From Cheiracanthium punctorium (lineage: Eukaryota; Arthropoda; Arachnida; Araneae; Cheiracanthiidae), in NCBI GenBank assembly GCA_038373885.1, contig JAWZYV010011910.1:1-64000 (forward strand): a DNA stretch of 64,000 nt, given 5' to 3'. The notes below the pieces were generated by a model. It was not told where the DNA came from, ran no database searches, and was given only the letters and a program-made list of their open reading frames with translations. The first letter of the stretch is position 1, and each line of letters begins with the position of its first letter. Positions 1 through 11,760 of this stretch are shown here, one piece after another. The position numbers and the translations under genes are program-made.

Positions 1-368
1 TCCCTCCAACCTACTTCTTTTCTCATCTAGAATTGGTTCAAAGTAGGTGACCCCGGACGAATTCAGACTTCCTCCCACTGGGGCTCACTAAAATGGAAGC
101 TGTCCTTTCCGCCCAGTGCCGTCCTATATGTAGGATCTGGCACAGCTCATCGGTAGACAGAGGGTGTCGGGAGCAACAACAATAAATACTCCAACTTTTA
201 TTTAATGTTTATCATTTACAATATGAATCACAATAACACACCTTCCCCAATTTTTAAGGAGAAAAAAAAAAGGAAAGGAAAAGAGAAAGTAAGTAAAAAA
301 TCACTGTCTTTGATTCAATTTTTAAGAGAATGGTAAAAATTATCTATAATATGGAAGTTTAATTGGAT

Positions 369-369
<1 letters not shown>

Positions 370-405
<36 letters not shown>

Positions 406-422
406 ATGTATGTATATGTATA
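370..422. repeat. (AT)n / (TATG)n microsatellite
   Basis: An alternating AT tract followed by gtgtatgtatgtatatgtat. The corresponding tracts near 4972 and 9677 differ in length, as expected for a microsatellite inside a duplicated unit. Confidence 0.9.
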
Positions 423-744
423 TCACGCATATTATTGTGAAGAAGATTACGTGTAAATGAGTTTGACTTTCAAAATATTCAATTTGGTGAAACTACTATG
501 AAGAATGCCTGTATCCTCTATGAAAATCCCTGTAGAAAAAACCATCCCGTTCGACCTATAACAAATTCTTCAAACTTGAAGTTAAATCTGTTGTCATACA
601 GAATGTACGAGGTGCTCGGTGTAGAACAAACATAGGAATATTTTTACTTCTTTTTTATATGTATGGTTTTGGAGGCTTTCAATGTGTAGCTTTATGAATA
701 ATTTTTTATAACCGTTATTTTAAGATTTATCACAATTTTGGGAA

Positions 745-1205
745 ATGTGTAAACTATTCATAGGAGTTTACCCTTTTATGGTACTTTCGCCACGCTTTAT
801 CGTACTTTCGCCACGCCTCTGTGCTTTAAAAACATGCAAACTGGAGTCAAACTGAATTACGAAAGGCAGGTTTATTGAAAACTGTATAAAAATTTAATTT
901 AATTTAAATATTTTCTCAGGTGAATAAAACTAGGCGCAATTCCTTAATAAAATCTTTTATATCTGATAAAATTCCAAAATTGGCAGAATTTGATTTGTTT
1001 CGTTGATTTGGCGAGATGTGTTTAAGCGTTTTGTACTCAATGCGAAAGTGTGATAAAAATATGTAAATTTGGATAAAACATTTATAGTTAAGATTTAAAT
1101 TGGTTGAACATACGGAATGTGAAGGCTTTGTTGTAAACTGTTCATATAAAAAACGTAGGTGGGAGGGAGTATATTCTTCTATGCTCTCATCGGTTACGCC
1201 CTTTT
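745..1205 (+). repeat. Internal sub-repeat A of the 4.7-kb unit
   Basis: This block resembles 2700-3142 and, in its second half, 3440-3660. Shared landmarks in order are 'gccacgcctctgtgcttta', 'gtttattgaaaac', 'gcgttttgtact' and 'gtaggtgggagggagt' followed by 'ctcatcgg'. Copies recur at about 5330-5760 in unit 2 and 10040-10505 in unit 3. The unit was therefore built by earlier internal duplication before it was amplified. Confidence 0.75.
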
Positions 1206-2699
1206 AAGCACCAGTTTGTGAGTTTTTTGTTAATTAGTTCGGTCCTCTGCGTAAACATTGTAAATTAAAACGCTATGAATGTTCTCAAAAAAATATTTTT
1301 AATCGTAATCTAAAGTTTTTATTGGTTTGATTTTTGTAATCTAATTGCAAACGATAAAATTAGTATTTGGGATTACCTTAATCTAATCGTAGACGACAAA
1401 ATTAATAGATGGAATTACCTTAATATAATCGTAGTCTCCATCTGAAAACGAAAAGTAATCCTAATTGATTACATACCACTTAATCAGTTCGAAGTCTGGA
1501 GGAAACGGTAAAATTGTTAAAGGGATTTTTATAGCTGTAATTTTCTGTTACTTTTCAAATAATAATTTTTTAAAAAGTTCCATGGAATTTTCTGTCGGGT
1601 AGGAAAACTTTCATCTCTTTTATTTCTGCCAAAAAATAACCATACACCTCTCCAAATTTAATATTTTCCCGGAGTAGTTAAACAACTTGGAGAAGAAGCC
1701 ATGCCAACATCGTCGTGACTTTCGAAAAGCCCAGCAGGACGGTTTTAGGCGAAAAATGATACAGAAAAATTATGATTTGGGTTTCTCATTATTATTTTAT
1801 GAAGTTTATTATTGAATTAATTTGCCTTTTTAACAACACTTAAAATTACATTTAAAAATTGAAGCTGCAACAAAAGTTTCCAGATAAATTTTTACCATAA
1901 TATTTAATTAATAATCAATAATTAATCAAAATAAAAGTAATTAATGATAAATTCGATAAAAGGATCATGATTAACTACAATTCAAATTTTTCTATACGCA
2001 TTTTCTGTTTACCCCCCCAAAACCGCGTATTTAGGATGGCCCACTCATTAGCCAAAACACTGTCCTCCTGATGGCCAGGGCTATGGAACTCTTTACTTTG
2101 TATAACTACCTGAGCATCTCAGGGTTCTCGATAACTTTTAGCTTGCTCTAAAAGCCGGGTCAAGATAATAACGCAGACAGATTAATGCTGAGTAGGATAT
2201 CTTGTTTGGATTACTGGTGGTTTCAATTTTTCGATTGATATCATACAAGTGAATATAGTTTTACTTTTTATATTCGATTTAATGCATGTAAAATACATTA
2301 TATGTTAACTTTTAAAACTGTGGAATATCTGAAGAAAAAATATATAAGAATCGTTGTTTATTTCATTAGTATTTTTTTTTTTTTTTAGAAAGTGTTATCT
2401 GTTTCTATGATACAAATGTTAAATTTCAGTAACACTTTGTTATTATAATTATTTTTTTCGGGGGGGGGGTATATATGACTAAATATTCCCATCAGTTTTT
2501 ATAAAACAAATCATTTACACTATTTGTAACAATGCACGCTCCCCATTAAATATACATATACAACACACACACACATGTATATAGAGTGATTCAAAACTCT
2601 TGAAAAATACTATATTGGGTGATGTGACAGTTCATGTGTAACACAAATGGTCTATCTCCAACTGTTTTCCTACTGTAACGGACAAAACCTTAAACGACG

Positions 2700-3262
2700 A
2701 AAAGTGTAAACTATTGATGGGAGTTACCCTACTTTGGCCACACCTCTGTGCTTTAAAGCCATGTAAACATGAGTCAAATTGAATTACAAGTGGCAGTTTT
2801 TATTGAAAACTCTGTATAAAAATTTAATTTTAATTTAACCATTTATTCGGGTGAAAAAACTAGGTGCATTTTCTTTATAAAAATCTTTCATTCCTGATAA
2901 GCTTTCAAAAATGGCAGAATACGAATTTTAAGGCGAGATGACCTTAGGCGTTTTGTACTTAATGCAAAAAGTGTCATAAAAGTATGTAAATGCGAATAAA
3001 AATTTTATTGTCAAGTTTGTAATTGGTTTAACATATATAATGCATAGATGTAGCAGTGTAACTTGTTAATACAAAAGAAGTAGGTTGGAGGGAGTATTCT
3101 TCTACGCCCTCATCGGATCTCCCCTTCCTCGTTACGTAAAAACAATAGAAGATATCTTCAGTTGTACCTAATTTCAAATGTTAAAGTATTAAATTAATTT
3201 TAACACATTATTTGTGGGTCATGTAATTTTTTTCTCCGTAATAATTCAAGAGTGCTGGTCGG
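2700..3262 (+). repeat. Internal sub-repeat A' of the 4.7-kb unit
   Basis: A diverged direct copy of 745-1205, extended by a block that begins in 'cttcctcgttacgtaaaaac' and ends in 'gagtgctggtcggg'. That extension is repeated at 3640-3780. The matching copy in unit 2 is about 7250-7850. Confidence 0.75.
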
Positions 3263-3439
3263 GAAAGTTACCCCCTTTTAGTCAAACCTATTCGAACAAT
3301 AAATTCCATGAATAGAAACGCCATGCATGTACTTTACTGCAGACGGAGATATAATCTCCGTATGATTTTGGGGGAATACAACAATTTCAATCAATGGGGG
3401 AATACGTATGATTTTGTGGGAATACAAAGTATAGGTTTA

Positions 3440-3785
3440 TCAAGGCGAGATGAGCTGAAGCATTTTGTACTTAATGCAAAAAGTGTCATAAAAGTTATGT
3501 AAATGAGAATAAGACATTTATAGTCAAGTTTGTAATTGGTTTAACATATGTAATACATAGATTTAGTGGTGTAACCTGTTCATAGAAAAGAAGTAGGTGG
3601 GTGGGAGTTTTCTTCTACGCCCTCATCGGATACGCCCCTTCCTCGCTACGTAAAAACAATAGAAGATATCTTCAGTTGTATCTAATTTCAAAAGTTAAAT
3701 TATTAAATTAATATTAAGACATTATTTGTGGGACATTTAATGTTTTTTCTCCGTAGTAATTCAAGAGTGCTGGTCGGTAAAAGTT
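3440..3785 (+). repeat. Internal sub-repeat A'' of the 4.7-kb unit
   Basis: The third internal direct copy, starting at 'aaggcgagatgagctgaag' and running through 'gtaggtgggtgggag', 'cgccctcatcggatacgcc' and 'gagtgctggtcgg'. The copy in unit 2 (about 8040-8490) is split by the inserted element at 8222-8330. Confidence 0.75.
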
Positions 3786-4523
3786 TTTACTTTTTAAGAA
3801 ACATAAACCACTTACAGTTATATAATCTGTTCCTCTATATGACACCAGTAAACATTCTAAATTAAATAAAGTTAGAGCAGTTTATTTGCATAAAAATGAG
3901 AAAACTAGAAAATGAAAATTCAAACAATAAATTCCAAGAACAGAAACTTCATGCATGTACTTTACTGCAGAAGCAGATTCATGGCAGACAGAGATATAAT
4001 CTCCGTTTGTTGAAAGTCGCCGGCTTTTAATGTATAAAATTTTATCTTTATCACATGTCACCTGCCCGACTCCACCTCGATAAAAACCGGGAAGGGCTTA
4101 AGTATGTGAAAATTTTCGTACGCTGTTAGTTTACATCTCACTGCTTTAAAAATACTTATAACTAATGATGATAGACCTATACAATAAAGAATGCATTGTA
4201 AGCTTCATGCTTAAAGTTTTAACAAAACTTCGGAGATTTTTTTAAAAAATCCTATTGGTTACAGTTACCTAGTGATCAAACCACAACTTACTCTATATAC
4301 GACGTCTAATAAATACTCACCGTGTACATTAATGGGAACTGGTGCGCGTAAAATCCGTTGTGTCTGCAATGACCTCTACTTTCAAACGATACATCTGGGG
4401 GTGCCGATTTCAGAAAAATATATTTACACTAGATAAATGGGGCTTTCACAAATATTGAGGGTTCTTTACACGAGATAAAATGAGTATTCACAATTTGCGC
4501 CCCCTCAGGAAAAAGTTTCTGGA

Positions 4524-4634
4524 TCCGCTCTTGACTGAAGATATCTTCTATTGTTTTTACGTAACGAGGAAGGGGCGTATCCGATGAGGGCGTAGAAGAA
4601 TACTCCCTCCAACCTACTTCTTTTCTCATCTAGA
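4524..4634 (-). repeat. Inverted sub-repeat at the unit junction
   Basis: The segment from 'gaagatatcttctattg' through 'cgtatccgatgagggcgta' to 'aacctacttcttttct' is the reverse complement of 3573-3685. The 3' end of each unit is therefore an inverted copy of sub-repeat A''. The same arrangement occurs at 9240-9344. The segment also meets a 'ggatccag' motif (4519-4526) shared with the repeat end at 26197. Confidence 0.75.
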
Positions 4635-7600
4635 ATTGCTTCAAAGTATTTGACCCCGGGCGAAATCAGACTTCCTCCCACTGGGGCTCCCTAAAATGGA
4701 AGCTGTCCTTTTCAGCCCAGTGCCGTCCTATATGGAGGATCTGGCACAGCTCCGCGGTAGACGGAGGGCAATGGGAGCAACAACAATAAGTACTCCACCT
4801 CTTATTTAATTTTATGATTTACAATAGAATCACAATAACACCTTCCCCAATTTTTTAAGGAGAAAAAAAAAAGTAAAGGAAAACAGGAAGTAAGTAAAAA
4901 ATCATTGTCTTTGATTCAATTTTTAAAAGAATGGTAAACATTATCTATAATATGCAAGTTCATTTGGATTAAATATATATATATATGTATTTTACTGTGA
5001 AAAAGATTACGTGTAAATGAGTTTGACTTTCAAAATATTGAATTTGGTGAAACTACTATGAAAAATGCCTGTATCCTCTATGAAAATCCCTGTAGAAAAC
5101 ACATCCCGTTCTACCAAAAAAAAATTTCTTCAAATTTTAAACTAAATGTGTTGTTATACAGAATGTTTGAGGTGCTAGGCGTAGAACAAACGTAGGAATA
5201 TATTTCCATTTTTTTTTAAATGTGTGGTTTTGGAGGTTTTGAATGTATAGATTTATGAATAATTTTTTATAATCGTTATTTTAATTTTCATCCCACTTTT
5301 AGGAAATTTGTAAACCATTCATAGGAGTTTGCCCTTTTATGGTACTTTCGCCACGCCTTATCGTACTTTGGCCACGCCCCTGTGCTTTAAAAGCATGCAA
5401 AGAGTCAAACTGAATTACGAAAGGAAGGTTTATTGAAAACTGTATAAAAATTTAATTTAATTTAAGAATTTTCTCAGGTGAATAAAACTAGGTGCAATTC
5501 CTTAAAAAAATCTTTTACATCTGATAATATTCCAAAATTGGCAGAATTTGATTTGTTTCGTTGATTTGGCGAGATGTGTTTAAGCGTTTTGTACTCAATG
5601 ATAAAGTGTGATAAAAATATGTAAATTTGGATAAAACATTTATAGTTAAGATTTAAATTGGTTGAACATACGGAATGTGAAGGCTTTGTTTTAAACTGTT
5701 AAAAAAAAAAACGTAGGTGGGAGGGAGTATATTCTTCTATGCTCTCATCGGTTACGCCCTTTTAAGCACCAGTTTGTGAGTTTTTTGTTTATTAGTTCGG
5801 TCCTCTGCGTAAACATTGTAAATTAAAACGCTATGAATGTTCTCAAAAAAATATTTTTAATCGTAATCTAAAGTTTTTATTGGTTTGATTTTTGTAATCT
5901 AATTGCAAACGATAAAATTAGTATTTGGGATTACCTTAATCTAATCGTAGACGACAAAATTAATAGATGGAATTACCTTAATATAATCGTAGTCTCCATC
6001 TGAAAACGAAAAGTAATCCTAATTGATTACATACCACTTAATCAGTTCGAAGTCTGGAGGAAACGGTAAAATTGTTAAAGGGATTTTTATAGTTGTAATT
6101 TTCTGTTACTTTTCAAATAATAATTTTTTAAAAAGTCCCATGGAATTTTCTGTCGGGTAGGAAAACTTTCATCTCTTTTATTTCTACCAAAAAATAACCA
6201 TACACCTCTCCAAATTTAATATTTTCCCGGAGTAGTTAAACAACTTGGAGAAGAAGCCATGCCAACATCGTCGTGACTTTCGAAAAGCCCAGCAGGACGG
6301 TTTTAGGCGAAAAATGATACAGAAAAATTATGATTTGTGTTTCTCATTATTATTTTATGAAGTTTATTATTGAATAAATTTGCCTTTGGAACAACAGTTA
6401 AAATTTTATTTAAAAATTGAAGCTGCAACAAAAGTTTCCAGATAAATTTTTACCATAATATTTAATTAATAATCAATAATCAATCAAAATAAAAGTAATT
6501 AATGATAAATTCGATAAAATGATCATGATTAACTACAATTCAAATTTTTCTATACGCATTTTCTGTTTACCCCCAAAACCGCGTATTTAGGATGGCCCAC
6601 TCATTAGCCAAAACACTGTCCTCCTGATGGCCAGGGCTATGGAACTCTTTACTTTGTATAACTACCTGAGCATCTCAGGGTTCTCGATAACTTTTAGCTA
6701 GCTCTAAAAGCCGGGTCAAGATAATAACGCAGACAGATTAATGCTTAGTATGATATCTTGTTTGGATTACTGGTGGTTTCAATTTTTCGATTGATATCAT
6801 ACAAGTGAATATAGTTTTACTTTTTATATTCGATTTAATGCATGTAAAATACATTATATGTTAACTTTTAAAGCTGTGGAATATCTGAAGAAAAAATATA
6901 TAAGAATCGTTATTTATTTCATTAGTATTTTTTTTTTTTTAGAAAGTGTTATCTGTTTCTATGATACAAATGTTAAATTTCAGTAACACTTTGTTATTAT
7001 AATTATTTTTTTTTTCGGGGGGGGGGGGTATATATGACTAAATATTCCCATCAGTTTTTATAAAACAAATCATTTACACTACTTGTAACAATGCACTCTC
7101 CCCATTAAATATACATATACCACACACACACACATGTATATAGAGTGATTCAGAACTCTTGTAAAATACTTTCTGGGTGATGTGACAGTTCTTGTGTAAC
7201 ACAAATGGTCTATCTCCAACTGTTTTCCTACTGTAACGGACAAAACCTTAAACGACGAAAAGTGTAAACTATTGATGGGATTTACCCTACTTTGGCCACG
7301 CCTCTGTGCTTTAAATCTACTAAAGCTGTGCTACTAAATCTGTAAGCATGAGTCAAATTAAATAACAAGTGGCAGTTTTTATTGAAAACCCTGTATAAAA
7401 TTTAATTTTAATTTAACCATTTTCTCGGGTGAAAAAACTAGGTGCATTTTCTTTATAAAAATCTTTCATACCTGATAAAGTTCCAAAAATGGTAGAATAC
7501 GATTTTTAAAGCGAGATGAGCTTAGGTGTTTTGTACGTAATGCAAAATTGTCATAAAAGTATGTAAATGCGAATAAAACATTTATAGACAAGTTTGTAAT

Positions 7601-9313
7601 TGGTTTAACATATGTAATGCATAGATGCAGCAGTGTAACTTGTTAATACAAAAGAAGTAGGTTGGAGGGAGTATTCTTCTACGCCCTCATCGTATACGCC
7701 CCTTCCTCGTTACGTAAAAACAATAGAAGATATCTTCAGTTGTACCTAATTTCAAAAGTTAAAGTATTAAATTAATTTTAACACATTATTTGTGGGTCAT
7801 GTAATTTTTTTCTCCGTACTAATTCAAGAGTGCTGGTCGGGAAAAGTTACCCCCTTTTAGTCAAACCTATTCAAACAATAAATTCCATGAATAGAAACGT
7901 CATGCATGTACTTTACTGCAGACGTAGATTTATGGACGACGGAGATATAATCTCCGTATGATTTTGGGGGAATACAACAATTTCAATCAATGGGGGGAAT
8001 ACGTATGATTTTGTGGGAATACAATGTATAGGTTTATCAAGGCGAGATGAGCTGAAGCATTTTGTACTTAATGCAAAAAGTGTCATAAAAGTTATGTATA
8101 TGCGAATAAGACATTTATAGTCAAGATTGTAATTGGTTTAACATATGTAATGCATAGATTTAGTGGTGTAACCTGTTCATAGAAAAGAAGTAGGTGGGTG
8201 GGAGTATTCTTCTACGCCCTCCCCTAGTAGCACAAATAATTCAAAAAACGTTAAAATTACGTTCGAAACACATTTTATGACGTTAAAAAACGTGTTTTAA
8301 ACGTCTTTTGGACTAATTGTTCTACTAGGGTCATCGGATACGCCCCTTCCTCGCTACGTATTAACAATAGAAGATATCTTCAGTTGTATCTAATTTCAAA
8401 AGTTAAATTATTAAATTAATGTTAAGACATTATTTGCTGGACATTTAATGTTTTTTCTCCGTAGTAATTCAAGAGTGCTGGTCGGGAAAAGTTTACCCTT
8501 TTTAAGAAACATAAAACACTTACAGTTATATAATCTGTTCCTCTACATGACACCAGTAAACATTCTAAATTAAATAAAGTTAGAGCAGTTTATTTACATA
8601 AAAATGAGAAATCTAGAAAATGAAAATTCAAACAATAAATTCCAAGAACAGAAACTTTATGCATGTACTTTACTGCAGAAGCAGATTCATGGCAGACAGA
8701 GATATAATCTCCGTTTGTTGAAAGTCGCCGGCTTTTAATGTATAAAATTTTATCTTTATCACATGTCACCTGCCCGACTCAACCTGGATAGAAACCGGGA
8801 AGGGCTTAAGTATGTGAAAATTTTCGTACGCTGTTAGTTTACATCTCACTGCTTTAAAAATACTTAGAACTAATGATGAAAGACATATACACTAAAGAAT
8901 GCATTGTAAGCTTCATGCTTAAAGTTTTAACAAAACTTCAAAGATTTAAAAAAAATCCTATTGGTTACAGTTACCTAGTGATCACAATTACCACAACCTA
9001 CTCTATGTACGACGTCTAATAAATACTCACCGTGTACATTAATGGGAACTGGTGCGCGTAAAATCCGTTGTGTCTGCAATGACCTGTACTTTCAAACGAT
9101 ACATCTGGGGGTGCCGATTTCAGAAAAATATATTTACACTAGATAAATGGGGCTTTCACCAATATTGAGGGTTCTTTACACGAGATAAAATGAGTATTCA
9201 CGATTTGCGCCCCCTCCGAAAAAAGTTTCTGGATCCGCCCTTGACTGAAGACATCTTCTATTGTTTTTACGTAACGAGGAAGGATCGTATCCGATGAGGG
9301 CGTAGAAGAATAC
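4604..9313. repeat. Complex tandem repeat, unit 2 (4,710 bp)
   Basis: The complete second unit, running from the same junction sequence as unit 1 to the start of unit 3. It keeps the order of landmarks seen in unit 1, including a longer poly-G tract near 7017-7029. It differs by a small insertion near 7315 and by the 109-bp element at 8222-8330. No coding sequence was recognised. Short minus-strand frames at 4429-4629 and 9139-9339 resemble each other only because the DNA is duplicated. Confidence 0.9.
8222..8330. mobile_element. 109-bp palindromic MITE, CCCTAGTAG ends
   Basis: The element starts CCCTAGTAGCACAA and ends with a near-exact inverse (TTGTTCTACTAGGG). It is flanked by TC at 8220-8221 and 8331-8332. 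The matching place in unit 1 (3618-3632, 'cgccctcatcgg') lacks it and has a single TC, so the boundaries and the 2-bp TSD are read from a true empty site. The interior repeats an ACGT core five times (aacgtta, tacgttc, gacgtta, aacgtgt, aacgtct) and folds back on itself. It has no coding capacity and must be mobilised in trans. Superfamily not assigned. Confidence 0.85.
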
Positions 9314-11759
9314 TCCCTCCAACATACTTCTTTTCTCATCTAGAATTGCTTCAAAGTATTTGACCCCGGGCGAAATCAGACTTCCTTCCACTGGGGCTCC
9401 CTAAAATGGAAGCTGTCCTTTTCAGCCCAGTGCCGTCCTATATGGAGGATCTGGAAAAGCTCCGCGGTAGACGGAGGGCAATGGGAGCAACAACAATAAG
9501 TACTCCACCTTTTATTGAATTTTATGATTTACAATAGAATCACAATAACAACTTTCCGAAATTTTTAAGGAGAAAAAAAAAGTAAAGGAAAAAAGGAAGT
9601 AAGTAAAAAATCATTGTCTTTGATTCGATTTTTAAAAGAATGGTAAACATTATCTATAATATGCAAGTTTATTTGGATTAAATATATATATATATATATA
9701 TATCATGAATTTTACTGTGAAGAAGATTACGTGTAAATGAGTTTGACTTTCAAAATATTGAATTTGGTGAAACTACTATGAAAAATGCCTGTATCCTCTA
9801 TGAAAATCCCTGTAGAAAACACATCCCGTTCTACCAAAAAAAAAATTTCTTCAAATTTTAAACTAAATGTGTTGTTATACAGAATGTTTGAGGTGCTAGG
9901 CGTAGAACAAACGTAGGAATATATTTCCATTTTTTTTTAAATGTATGGTTTTGGAGGATTTGAATGTATAGATTTATATATAATTTTTTATAATCGTTAT
10001 TTTAATTTTCATCCCAATTTTAGGAAATTTGTAAACCATTCATAGGAGTTTGCCCTTTTATGGTACTTTCGCCACGCCTTATCGTACTTTGGCCACGCCC
10101 CTGTGCTTTAAAAGCATGCAAACTGGAGTCAAACTGAATTACGAAAGGAAGGTTTATTGAAAACTGTATAAAAATTTAATTTAATTTAAGAATTTTCTCA
10201 GGTGAATAAAACTAGGCGCAATTCCTTAAAAAAATCTTTTACATCTGATAATATTCCAAAATGGCAGAATTTGATTTGTTTCATTTGGCAGAATTTGATT
10301 TGTTTCGCGTATTTGGCGAGATGTGTTTAAGCGTTTTGTACTCAATGAAAAAGTATGATAAAAATATGTAAATTTGGATAAAACATTTATAGTTAAGACT
10401 TAAATTGGTTGAACATACGGAATGTGAAGGCTTTGTTGTAAACTGTTCATATAAAAAAACGTAGGTGGGAGGGAGTATATTCTTCTATGCTCTCATCGGT
10501 TACGCCCTTTTAAGCACCAGTTTGTGTGTTTTTTGTTAATTAGTTCGGTCCTCTGCGTAAACATTGTAAATTAAAACGCTATGAATGTTCTCAAAAAAAT
10601 ATTTTTAATCGTAATCTAAAGTTTTTATTGGTTTGATTTTTGTAATCTAATTGCAAACGATAAAATTAGTATTTGGGATTACCTTAATCTAATCGTAGAC
10701 GACAATATTAATAGTTGTAATTACCTTAATATAATCGTAGTCTACATCTGAAAACGAAAAGTAATCCTAATTGATTACATACCACTTAATCAGTTCAAAG
10801 TCTGGATGGAAACGGTAAAATTTTTAAAGGGATTTATAAAGTTGTAATTTTCTGTAACTTTTCAAAAAATGAATTTTAAAACATCGCATGGAATTTTCTG
10901 TCGGGCAGGAAAACTTTCATCTCTTTTGTTTCTACAAATAACCATACACCACTACAAATTTAATATTTTCTCGGAGTAGCTAAACATCTGGAGAAGAAGC
11001 CATGCCAACTTCGTCGTGACTTTTTTTAAGCCCAGCTAGACGGTTTTAGGCGAAAAATGATAAAGAAAAATTATGATTTTGGCTTCTCATTTTTATTTTA
11101 TGAAGTTTAGCATTGCATAAATTTGCCTTTGGAACAACTGTTAAAATTACATTTAAAAATTGAAGCTGAAACAATAATTTCCAGATAAACTTTTACTATA
11201 ATATTTAATTAATAATCGATAATTAGTCAAAATAAAAGGAATCAATAATAAATTCGATAAAATGACCATGAGTAACTAGAATTCAAATTTTTGTATACGC
11301 ATTTTCTGTTTATTCCCAAAACCGCCTACTTAGGATGACTCATTCATTAGCCAAAACACTGTCATCCTGATGGCCACGGTTATGGAACTCTTTCTTTCTG
11401 TAACCACCTGAGCACCTCAGGGTTCTTGATATCTTCCACTCAGAGCAAACCAAAGTAATAACATGACGGATTAATGCTTAGTATGGTATCTTGTTTGAAT
11501 TACTGGTGATTTCAATTTTTCGATTGATATCATAAAAGTGAATATAGTTTTACTTTCTATATTCGATTTAACGCCTGTAAAATAGACTATGTGTTAACTT
11601 TTAAATCTGTGGAATATCGGAAGAAAAAATATGTAAGAATCGTTGTTTATTTCAGTAGTATGTTTTTTTTTTTTAGAAAGTGTTGTCTGTTTCTTTGATA
11701 CAAATGTTAAATTTCAGTAACCCTTTTTAATTTTTTTTTTTTTTTGGGGGGGGGGGGGG
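9314..11759. repeat. Complex tandem repeat, unit 3 (truncated)
   Basis: Matches the first ~2.45 kb of unit 2 and stops at a poly-G run (about 11747-11760) that corresponds to the poly-G tract of unit 2 near 7029. Divergence is low up to about 10690, then clearly higher to the end (for example 11281-11500 against 6540-6745). A ~25-bp piece ('ggcagaatttgatttgttt') is duplicated locally at 10262-10308. Confidence 0.85.
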
Positions 11760-11760
11760 G
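11747..11760 (+). repeat. Poly-G tract at the array breakpoint
   Basis: An uninterrupted G run follows a T run. Homology to the 4.7-kb unit ends exactly here. Matching G tracts lie at about 2460-2470 and 7017-7029. Confidence 0.85.

Larger units (their letters stand above)
1..4603. repeat. Complex tandem repeat, unit 1 (~4.6 kb)
   Basis: The first bases of the window reappear at 4604 and again at 9314, so this is the first visible unit of a head-to-tail array that probably continues to the left. Units 1 and 2 are nearly identical by eye over long stretches, for example 1200-1500 against 5760-6060. The unit holds no coding frame longer than about 66 codons. It contains an (AT)n tract near 374, a poly-G tract near 2460, a CA-rich tract near 2560, internal direct sub-repeats and a terminal inverted sub-repeat. 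It could be a complex satellite, a tandem duplication of a composite transposon or a segmental duplication. No transposon protein was recognised in it. Confidence 0.9.

Noticed and set aside
4429..9391. Similar minus-strand frames of 66-71 codons in units 1-2 and 2-3 (MRKEV...; RADPETFFGGG)
   Set aside because: They are similar because the DNA is duplicated. The RADPETFFGGG string is a transposon terminus read as protein and contains no domain.
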